Assembly (NCBI GenBank): GCA_021324915.1
Contig: JAJPIC010000028.1
Coordinates: forward strand, 91,122-155,121
Origin: Beijerinckiaceae bacterium
GTDB taxonomy: Bacteria > Pseudomonadota > Alphaproteobacteria > Rhizobiales > Beijerinckiaceae
Direction: 5' to 3'
DNA length: 64,000 nucleotides
Below, one piece after another: positions 1-6,700 of this stretch. The notes under the pieces were generated by a model. It was not told the origin of the DNA. It did no database searches and saw only the letters and a program-made list of their open reading frames with translations. The position numbers and the translations under genes are program-made. The stretch's first letter is position 1, and every line of letters begins with the position of its first letter.

Positions 1-682
1 TGCCGATCTTGAATTCGCGTCGATAGACTTCGGCCAAAGCCTCGTTTTCGGTCGTAAAAAAGAGCGATCTGTCGATCAGGCCGCCAGCAAGCCGAAAGGC
101 CTCCCGATAATAAGAAGCGCCCAAGCGGCCATTGAGCCCCCAGGGCGTCCAACTCGGTGTGAACATCAAATGACAGACGACTTTCGGCAAGCTCTGTTGC
201 GGCAATGACAGCAGATGTTCGACGAGACCGAGGATCTGGTTCTGCGAAATGGCCGGCACAAGCACGAGGGCCTCAGGTGTCCAGATTTCGGCGGGCAGGC
301 GGCCGAGATCGCGCCGGTAGGAGTCGTTGTGGAGACGACAGGTCCTCTCTTCGGAGAAGATCGGCCGCCCGGCGAGGAAATCGCGCCAGCGCGCCCGCAC
401 GTTCGCAGCAAACTCTCGAGGGAGTGCGAATTTTCCCTCATAGAGACAAGCGCGGAAGTGCGGGATCGCGCCGAGCTCCGCCATGACCGCGCGGTCCATT
501 CGCCTCCAGCCGTAGATTCGATAGCCCACGTTTCGCCGCGACAAGCCTTTGCAGGCCTCGAGCAGAAGCTGATAGCTGTGCTCTCCGCGCCCGCGCAGCC
601 CGTTATCGAGTACGACGACTTCCACATTGCTTTCGCGCAGTGGCACGTTCCCGGATGCGAAATAAGTCTGTTGATCCGACAA
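1..682 (-). CDS. Glycosyltransferase-like protein, C-terminus beyond window edge
   Basis: An uninterrupted minus-strand frame runs off the left edge. It reads through recognisable protein sequence (EVVVLDNGLRGRGEHSYQLL near the N-terminus, then LVLVPAISQNQILGLVEHLL, and CHLMFTPSWTPWGLNG further in). The layout of a hydrophobic strand, a G-R-G-E-H segment and a second strand ending in P-A-x-S-x-N-Q resembles the N-terminal half of a GT-B glycosyltransferase. That family call is by overall look, not by a catalytic motif. No ATG is available in frame. A TTG at 680-682 or a GTG about 25 codons upstream are the candidate starts. The overlapping plus-strand and minus-strand ORFs in this stretch have shadow composition. 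The gene diverges from the hydroxylase at 910. Confidence 0.6.
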   Translation of the reverse strand, partial: MSDQQTYFASGNVPLRESNVEVVVLDNGLRGRGEHSYQLLLEACKGLSRRNVGYRIYGWRRMDRAVMAELGAIPHFRACLYEGKFALPREFAANVRARWRDFLAGRPIFSEERTCRLHNDSYRRDLGRLPAEIWTPEALVLVPAISQNQILGLVEHLLSLPQQSLPKVVCHLMFTPSWTPWGLNGRLGASYYREAFRLAGGLIDRSLFFTTENEALAEVYRREFKIG

Positions 683-909
683 AGTCCCGGCCGAACTTGC
701 TCGACAAATGAGATTGTTCGTCGATCGAGGATGATCCGCGTGCGTCAGAGGAGAATTCGGCACCCGGTCGCGGGCAGAACATTGCCCCGCCGCAACGGCG
801 CCGTACAACGATATCGGGATTTCGCCGGCGAAGCTAGTTGCCCCTTGCGGTACTTGCCGTGACAGGGACGCATTGCTACAAGGGGCGCCGAGATCGAAAG
901 GGCAGATTT

Positions 910-1554
910 ATGGCCTCGCTTCAACGCGAAGACGCCGCAGGGCGTGTCGATCGCCTCAGCGCTTCTCCGCGGCTCTTCGAAAATCCGATGCTCGACAAGT
1001 TGTCGCGGGTCCATTGGTCGATGCCGCTCGCCTTTTATCTGCCCTTCGTGGCCTTGCTCGGCTGGCTCAGCTTCGAGACCCTGTCGCCGGTCCGCATCGG
1101 TCTTGCTCTGATCGCCGGCTATTTCATCTGGACGCTCACGGAATATTTCGGCCATCGTTATCTTTTTCACGCCGAATTTCCCGGAAAATGGGGCGCCCGC
1201 ATTCACTTCCTCATTCATGGCGTCCATCACGAACATCCGAACGATCCGCTGCGCCTCGTCATGCCGCCGCTCTTGAGCGCGCCGATCATGCTGGCAGCGC
1301 TTTTGATCGGGCTGATCCTTTTCGGCCGCCCGTTGGTCTATCCGACATTGATGGGCTTCATTCTCGGCTATCTCATCTACGATATGGTTCACTATTACGT
1401 GCACCACGCCGAGCCGAGCACGCGCCTTGGCCTCGCCTTGCGCCGGCTTCATATGCTGCATCATTTTCGCGATCCGGAGCATGGTTTCGGCGTGAGCGCG
1501 CCCTGGTGGGACAAGGTCTTCGGCACCGAACACCAGCGCGAGCGGCGCTCCTGA
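910..1554 (+). CDS. Sterol desaturase / fatty acid 2-hydroxylase family protein
   Basis: A 214-residue integral membrane di-iron oxygenase. The histidine clusters of the family are all visible: GHRYLFH at 81-87, HGVHH at 103-107, HYYVHH at 161-166 and HMLHH at 181-185, with hydrophobic segments at about 38-75 and 120-160. The size and the final HMLHH-type box match FA2H/Scs7-like enzymes, which hydroxylate the acyl chain of sphingolipids, rather than larger sterol desaturases. The ATG at 910 follows an AAGGG sequence about 10 bases upstream. An in-frame upstream start at 838 adds a non-conserved leader. The gene is convergent with a GT21 ceramide glucosyltransferase, which supports a sphingolipid substrate. 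The substrate itself is inferred. Confidence 0.85.
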   Translation: MASLQREDAAGRVDRLSASPRLFENPMLDKLSRVHWSMPLAFYLPFVALLGWLSFETLSPVRIGLALIAGYFIWTLTEYFGHRYLFHAEFPGKWGARIHFLIHGVHHEHPNDPLRLVMPPLLSAPIMLAALLIGLILFGRPLVYPTLMGFILGYLIYDMVHYYVHHAEPSTRLGLALRRLHMLHHFRDPEHGFGVSAPWWDKVFGTEHQRERRS

Positions 1555-1572
1555 AATCGAGCCCGATCGCAA

Positions 1573-2763
1573 TCAGTTTTCTTTGCGTCGCTGGCTCTTC
1601 GTGAGCAAGGAAACCGCCGGACGCGGCACCGGCTCTTGCGCGCCGACGAAAACGTCGAACCGTCCGTTCGCCCAGACGACGTGATAGGTGGTGAAGGCGC
1701 GCAGCCAAGCAGCGAGCGCAAGCACTTCCCGGCACAGAAAAGCGAGCGGCGCGACCAGCGAAATTTCCCAGCCCTTGAGCCGCGCGACGGCGCTCTCGCA
1801 GAGGAACCATCCGGCAAGAGTGAGGGCGAAGGCGGCGAGCGGCGGGGCGGCAAACAGCGGCGCGGCGAGCGCAGCGGCGCAGGCGGCCGGCAGCGGGCTG
1901 GCGATCGGCTCGAGCGGAAAAGTCATGGGTTCATGTGCGCGGCGGATCACGCTCCAACGGACTTGCCGCTCGTAGACTTCCCGGAACGTGCGGGCGCCGA
2001 TCAATTGGCGCAGCGTGCGGTGGGCGAAAACGGTCTTCAGGCCGATCGCCGCAAGCCCCTTCGAGATCGCCGTGTCTTCGGCAATGGTATGTGCCATTGC
2101 GTCGAAGCCGCCGGCTTTGCTGAAATCGCTGCGCCGGAACAACATCACTTTGCCGACGCCAAATCCAAGGCCCAAGGTGGACGCCGTAAGCAAAAGCCTA
2201 GCATGGCTGTTGATGATCAAGGCCTCGACATGGCCTGCCAGGCTCAGCGCCTGTTCGGCGACGGGCACGCCGCAGACGAGGCCGACCCCGTCCGTGAAAT
2301 TGCGCATGAAGTCCGCGATCGAGTCGGGATCGAGCACGATGTTCGAATCCTTCGCCAGGACAAAATCATGTGCGGCGACGGATAGAGGGGGAGCCAAAGT
2401 GTTGAGCTTGGGACTGACCGCGAAATCGGCATGCGATTGTAAAATCCGCGTCGGTATCTCGGGATGGTCGTGCTTGAGCTTTTCGGCAACTTCGAGCGCC
2501 GGAGAGCTCGCTTCGGTCGCGCTGAACAGGACCTCGTATTCGGGATAGGCCTGACCGAAAATCGAGGTTTGCGCCTCGTCGAATCCCGAATGGCGCAATT
2601 TGATCGGCAGAAGCGTCGAGACGGGCGGCTGTTCGGTCTCGGTCGCGCGACGCGCCTGAATGTGCGGCTGGAGGAGCGCACAAAAGCTTGTCGAAAGGAG
2701 AATGGCGAGCGAAACGATCAGCCAAGCCGCGCCGAGATAGGAGAAAATGATCGCAGGATCCAT
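1573..2763 (-). CDS. Ceramide glucosyltransferase-like GT21 protein
   Basis: About 396 residues with an N-terminal membrane anchor (FSYLGAAWLIVSLAILLSTS), a GT-A glycosyltransferase domain and two or three C-terminal hydrophobic segments. GT21 signatures are present: the KDSNIV motif, the acidic EDTAISKGL motif and the Q/R-x-x-R-W box as RQVRWSVIRR. These residues are used by ceramide glucosyltransferases to transfer glucose from UDP-glucose to ceramide at the inner membrane. HpnI-type hopanoid glycosyltransferases belong to the same clan and are the main alternative. The ATG at 2761-2763 sits just before the membrane segment. A TTG 36 bases upstream also opens the frame. The 3' end faces the fatty-acid hydroxylase gene, 18 bp away. 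Confidence 0.78.
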   Translation of the reverse strand: MDPAIIFSYLGAAWLIVSLAILLSTSFCALLQPHIQARRATETEQPPVSTLLPIKLRHSGFDEAQTSIFGQAYPEYEVLFSATEASSPALEVAEKLKHDHPEIPTRILQSHADFAVSPKLNTLAPPLSVAAHDFVLAKDSNIVLDPDSIADFMRNFTDGVGLVCGVPVAEQALSLAGHVEALIINSHARLLLTASTLGLGFGVGKVMLFRRSDFSKAGGFDAMAHTIAEDTAISKGLAAIGLKTVFAHRTLRQLIGARTFREVYERQVRWSVIRRAHEPMTFPLEPIASPLPAACAAALAAPLFAAPPLAAFALTLAGWFLCESAVARLKGWEISLVAPLAFLCREVLALAAWLRAFTTYHVVWANGRFDVFVGAQEPVPRPAVSLLTKSQRRKEN

Positions 2764-2873
2764 GGCTTGGGCTCGGGGCGGCACGATCGCTGAAACCAAT
2801 TCACACGCGGAGGGGCCTGCGTCAATCGCCGCAGCGATTGCGGCAGTGCGTCACGCCTGGGGATAGCGCGCGT

Positions 2874-4703
2874 TTAGCTCTCAAGCCCTTCCAATTCCTC
2901 GATCATTCCTTCGATCATTCGAATCCCGATTTGCCAGAATCCGGGATCTTTCGCGTCAAGCCCAAAGGGTTTCAGAAGCTCCGAATAATGTTTGCTGCCG
3001 CCTGCCGCGAGCAAGGCGAGATAGCGCTCCGCAAAACCCTCGCGCGCGTTTTCATAGACGCCGTAGAGCGAATTCACCAGGCAGTCGCCGAAGGCATAGG
3101 CATAGACGTAGAAGGGCGAATGAACGAAATGCGGGATATAGGCCCAGAACGTCTCATAGCCGGGGCCGAGCCGGATCGAAGGTCCGAGACTTCCGGTCTG
3201 GACGCTGAGCCATAGCGCCGAGATCCGGTCTGCGGTCAATTCGCCTTCCCGCCGCTCGAGATGCAGTTTGCGTTCGAATGTGTAGAATGCGACCTGCCGC
3301 ACGACTGTATTGATCATGTCCTCGACCTTACCGGCAAGCAGCGCACGACGGGCCGCAACCTTGTCCGTCTGGGCAAGCAGCGCGCGGAAGGTCAGCATTT
3401 CGCCGAAGACGGAGGCCGTCTCGGCAAGCGTGAGCGGCGTCGGCGCCATCAGTGCGCCATTCGGGGCGGCAAGAACCTGGTGGACGCCGTGGCCGAGCTC
3501 ATGCGCCAGCGTCATCACGTCGCGCGGCTTGCCCTGATAGTTCAACAGCACGTAAGGGTGCGCGGACGGTACGGTCGGATGGGAAAAGGCGCCGGGCGCC
3601 TTGCCGGGCCGCACCGGCGCATCGATCCAGTTCAAATCGAAGAAGCGCTGCGCAATCGCCGCCATGCGCGGCGAAAAGCTCGCATATGCGCCAAGTACCG
3701 TGTCGCGCGCCTCGATCCAGGGGAAAGTTCGCGTCCCGGCATCCGGCAAAGGCGCATTGCGATCCCAATGATCGAGCCGGTCCTTGCCGAACCATTTGGC
3801 TTTGAGCCGATAATAGCGGTGCGACAGGCGCGGATAGGCGGCTTCGACCGCGACGACGAGCGCCTCGACCACTTCGCGCTCGACCCGATTCGAGAGATGG
3901 CGCGAATCGGCGACATCGGCAAAGCCGCGCCAGCGATCCGAAATCTCTTTGTCCTTCGCGAGCACATTGGTGATGAGGCTGAAGGTGCGTAGATTGTCCT
4001 TGAGCGTCGCAGCGATCGCCTCGGCGGCTTCCTTGCGGATCTCCGGATCGCGCTCCTGCAGCAAGTTCAAAACGGGCTCGAGCGGCAGATCTTCGCCGCG
4101 CACCTTGAAGCGCAAAGAAGCGATCGTCTCGTCGAACAGCCGATTGAACGCTGCGCTGCTGGTGACCTGCTTTTCGTGAAACAAGCGCTCGAGCTCGTCG
4201 CTGAGCTCGTACGGCTTTTCCTTGCGGATATCCTCGAGCCAGGGCCGATAGCGTGCGAGCGGCTCGTATGCGGCGAGCTTTTCGATCGTGAGATCGTCGA
4301 GCTGATTGAGCTCGAGCTGAAAGAAGAGGAGATGGGTGGAGGCGGAGGTGGTCCTCTCCTGCGCGTCGCCGAAAAACTTGGCGCGCTTCGGGTCGCTCGT
4401 GTCGCTGTAATAGACGAGCCCGGCATAGGAACCGATCCGGCCGATGAGATCTTCGAGCCCCTCGTAGCGGGCGACGGCTTCCGCGATTCGCTTCGACGTG
4501 CCCTCGGCAAGATCAGCCTTTGCGAGCGCTCCCAGGCGCCCGCGATAGGATTCGGCGAAAGCCTTGCTTTCGCTCTCGGCGCGCGCGAGATCGTCCGCAT
4601 AGGCGGGCGAATCCATCGAAGGATAGAGATCGGCGAGGCTCCATTCGGGCAAAGGCCCGAGCGCCGCGGTCTGTTCAGAAAATCCGGCAAGTTGCGTGGT
4701 CAT
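2874..4703 (-). CDS. pepF: Oligoendopeptidase F (M3 family metallopeptidase)
   Basis: A 609-residue cytosolic zinc peptidase of the M3B family that cleaves short peptides. The zinc site HELGH lies in TLAHELGHGVHQV, and the downstream ETASVFGEML supplies the third ligand glutamate, as in PepF. The N-terminal helical lobe (residues about 1-200) and a C-terminal segment rich in aromatics (FVHSPFYVYAYAFGDCLVNSLY) are typical of the family, and the length is normal. The ATG at 4703 begins MTTQLAGFSEQ. A longer frame beginning at 4850 adds an unlikely Arg-rich leader. The gene is monocistronic on this strand, separated from the upstream regulator by 364 bp. Confidence 0.93.
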   Translation of the reverse strand: MTTQLAGFSEQTAALGPLPEWSLADLYPSMDSPAYADDLARAESESKAFAESYRGRLGALAKADLAEGTSKRIAEAVARYEGLEDLIGRIGSYAGLVYYSDTSDPKRAKFFGDAQERTTSASTHLLFFQLELNQLDDLTIEKLAAYEPLARYRPWLEDIRKEKPYELSDELERLFHEKQVTSSAAFNRLFDETIASLRFKVRGEDLPLEPVLNLLQERDPEIRKEAAEAIAATLKDNLRTFSLITNVLAKDKEISDRWRGFADVADSRHLSNRVEREVVEALVVAVEAAYPRLSHRYYRLKAKWFGKDRLDHWDRNAPLPDAGTRTFPWIEARDTVLGAYASFSPRMAAIAQRFFDLNWIDAPVRPGKAPGAFSHPTVPSAHPYVLLNYQGKPRDVMTLAHELGHGVHQVLAAPNGALMAPTPLTLAETASVFGEMLTFRALLAQTDKVAARRALLAGKVEDMINTVVRQVAFYTFERKLHLERREGELTADRISALWLSVQTGSLGPSIRLGPGYETFWAYIPHFVHSPFYVYAYAFGDCLVNSLYGVYENAREGFAERYLALLAAGGSKHYSELLKPFGLDAKDPGFWQIGIRMIEGMIEELEGLES

Positions 4704-5067
4704 CGTGCCACCGAAGAGGTTCTCGATCGCGGGGTTAATAGGCGTCGCTCGGCCGGTAATCAATCGCAGCCGATCGATTGCACGCGCACGCGGGCAGGGC
4801 ATCCGCGCGCAATCGACCGCAGCCATGCGGCGCAATTTGTGCGTGTTCAAACGATTTCCGTGTCGGATCGCGCGCCGAAAGCCCGATCGCGGCGAAAAGC
4901 CGAAGCGCCATTAACATCGCATTTACTCTGATCGGCCAGCATGTTCGCAGGGTGGCACACCCACTGGCCTGCGCGTGAAGCGTGACGGCTGACCAGAGCC
5001 GAGCTCCGGCTGAAATGTAACCCGCGTCCCGATCTAGGCGGCATGCCGCCTGCCGAAGAAAGAGCCC
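4704..5067. other. Intergenic region between pepF and the sigma-54 regulator
   Basis: This 364-bp region holds the divergent promoters of pepF and the response regulator. Several ORFs cross it on both strands, but they have the Arg/Ala/Ser composition of GC-driven shadows and no credible ribosome binding site. I saw no hairpin with a T-tract and no sigma-54 GG-N10-GC element that I would defend. Confidence 0.5.
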
Positions 5068-6579
5068 ATGTCCTGTCTCGTACTGATCGTCGACGACGAT
5101 CCGGTCCAACGCCGGCTACTCGAATCCCTCGTGCGCCGTTTCGGCTACGAGACGGAGGTTGTCGAAAGCGGCGCGCAGGCGCTCGCCCGGCTCGAGTCCG
5201 GCGCCGGCCGAGCGGTCGATCTCATCATCCTCGATCTCGTCATGCCCGACATCGACGGGATGACCGTCCTCGAGCGGCTGCGCGAGCGCGAGCGCGCCAT
5301 TCCGACCATCGTTCAGACCGCGCACGGCTCGATCGAAACGGTGATATCGGCCATGCGCGCCGGTGCGATCGATTTCGTCGTCAAGCCGGTCGGCGTCGAA
5401 AGATTGCAGGTCTCGATCAAGAACGCTTTGCGTGTCGACGCGCTCGAAGAGGAAGTGCGCCGTCTCAATCGCCAAACCTCGGGCACGCTGACCTTCAAAG
5501 ATCTCGCCAGCAAAAGCCCCGAGATGGAACGCGTCATCAGATTGGGCGAGCGGGCGGCGAAATCGACCATTCCGGTGCTGCTCGAAGGCGAATCGGGCGT
5601 CGGCAAGGAAGTGATCGCGCGCGCCATTCAAGGTGCCTCCGACAGACGGGGCCGGGCTTTCGTCACCGTCAATTGTGGCGCCTTGCCGGAGAATCTCGTC
5701 GAATCGATCCTTTTCGGCCACGAGAAGGGCGCCTTCACGGGCGCCAATGAAAAACATCTCGGCAGGTTCGTCGAGGCCAACGGCGGGACGTTGTTTCTCG
5801 ACGAAGTGGGCGAACTTCCGCCGGAGGCGCAGGTCAAGCTGCTGCGCGCCTTGCAAGACGGAGAGATCGATCCCGTCGGAGCCAAACGTCCGGTCAAGGT
5901 CGATATCAGAGTGATCTCGGCGACCAATCAGGATCTTATCGAGCTCGTGAAATCGGGCGCATTCCGCGAGGACCTTTATTATCGGCTCAACGTTTTCCCG
6001 ATCACCATTCCGGCGCTGCGCGCGCGTCGCGACGACATCGCCGATCTCGCTCGCCGATTTGCCGCGCGGTTCGCCGCGGAAGAGGGCAAGAGCCTGCGCG
6101 GCATCGGCGCCGAGGCTCTCGCCTTGCTCGAAAGCTACGACTGGCCGGGCAATGTGCGCCAACTGGAGAATGCGGTGTTCCGCGCCGTAGTTCTCGCCGA
6201 CGGCGACGAATTGACCGTTGCCGAATTCCCGCAAATCGCCGCGCAGGTGAAAGGCTTCGAGGTCCGTATCCCTGCCGCACCGACCGCGCTCGTCAAGCAG
6301 CAACGACCCGAGCGCGAGATCGTGCGCGTCGAGGTGCGCGATCCGAACGTGCTGCGACTTCTCGACGAGACAGGCAATCTGCGCCAGCTCGATGCGCTCG
6401 AGGCCGAGACGATCCGTTTCGCGTTCGCCTATTATCGCGGCCAAATGTCCGCGGTGGCGCGCAAACTCGGAATCGGTCGCTCGACTCTCTACCGTAAGAT
6501 GAAGGAATATGGGTTCCAGCAAGCTTATGACGAGAGTGTGACTGAGAATGTTGATGACGACAGCGATGCGGCGGCTTAA
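5068..6579 (+). CDS. Sigma-54-dependent response regulator
   Basis: A 503-residue NtrC-class regulator. The N-terminal receiver domain (residues 1-120) has the acidic pocket at D9-D11, phosphoacceptor D56 in LIILDLVMPD, and K-P at the end of the domain. The central AAA+ domain (about 145-380) has Walker A GESGVGKE, the GAFTGA loop that contacts sigma-54, Walker B LFLDEVGEL and arginine-finger segments. The C-terminus has a Fis-type helix-turn-helix (SAVARKLGIGRSTLYRKMKE). It should activate sigma-54 promoters on phosphorylation. No histidine kinase gene is adjacent, so the partner is unknown. The next gene downstream, same strand, is an L,D-transpeptidase, which may be co-regulated. The C-terminal tail is acidic. 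Confidence 0.93.
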   Translation: MSCLVLIVDDDPVQRRLLESLVRRFGYETEVVESGAQALARLESGAGRAVDLIILDLVMPDIDGMTVLERLRERERAIPTIVQTAHGSIETVISAMRAGAIDFVVKPVGVERLQVSIKNALRVDALEEEVRRLNRQTSGTLTFKDLASKSPEMERVIRLGERAAKSTIPVLLEGESGVGKEVIARAIQGASDRRGRAFVTVNCGALPENLVESILFGHEKGAFTGANEKHLGRFVEANGGTLFLDEVGELPPEAQVKLLRALQDGEIDPVGAKRPVKVDIRVISATNQDLIELVKSGAFREDLYYRLNVFPITIPALRARRDDIADLARRFAARFAAEEGKSLRGIGAEALALLESYDWPGNVRQLENAVFRAVVLADGDELTVAEFPQIAAQVKGFEVRIPAAPTALVKQQRPEREIVRVEVRDPNVLRLLDETGNLRQLDALEAETIRFAFAYYRGQMSAVARKLGIGRSTLYRKMKEYGFQQAYDESVTENVDDDSDAAA

Positions 6580-6700
6580 ATCCATAGGGCGGCTCAGCCG
6601 CATCGCGCGCAATGGCGCACGGCCTCACCGCAGCGCTGCGCGCAGCAATCGATTTTGAGAGTGCACCGCGAGTCAAGGCGGGCTGCCGCGAGGGGCGAGA

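Noticed and set aside
215..862. 215-codon plus-strand ORF at the left edge
   Set aside because: It is antisense to the glycosyltransferase frame, which has better protein-like composition and no stop codon through the edge.
745..1572. 275-codon minus-strand ORF over the hydroxylase gene
   Set aside because: The plus-strand frame has four complete histidine boxes, which the opposite frame cannot share by chance.
5116..6612. 498-codon minus-strand ORF across the sigma-54 regulator
   Set aside because: Antisense shadow; the plus-strand protein has complete receiver, AAA+ and HTH domains.
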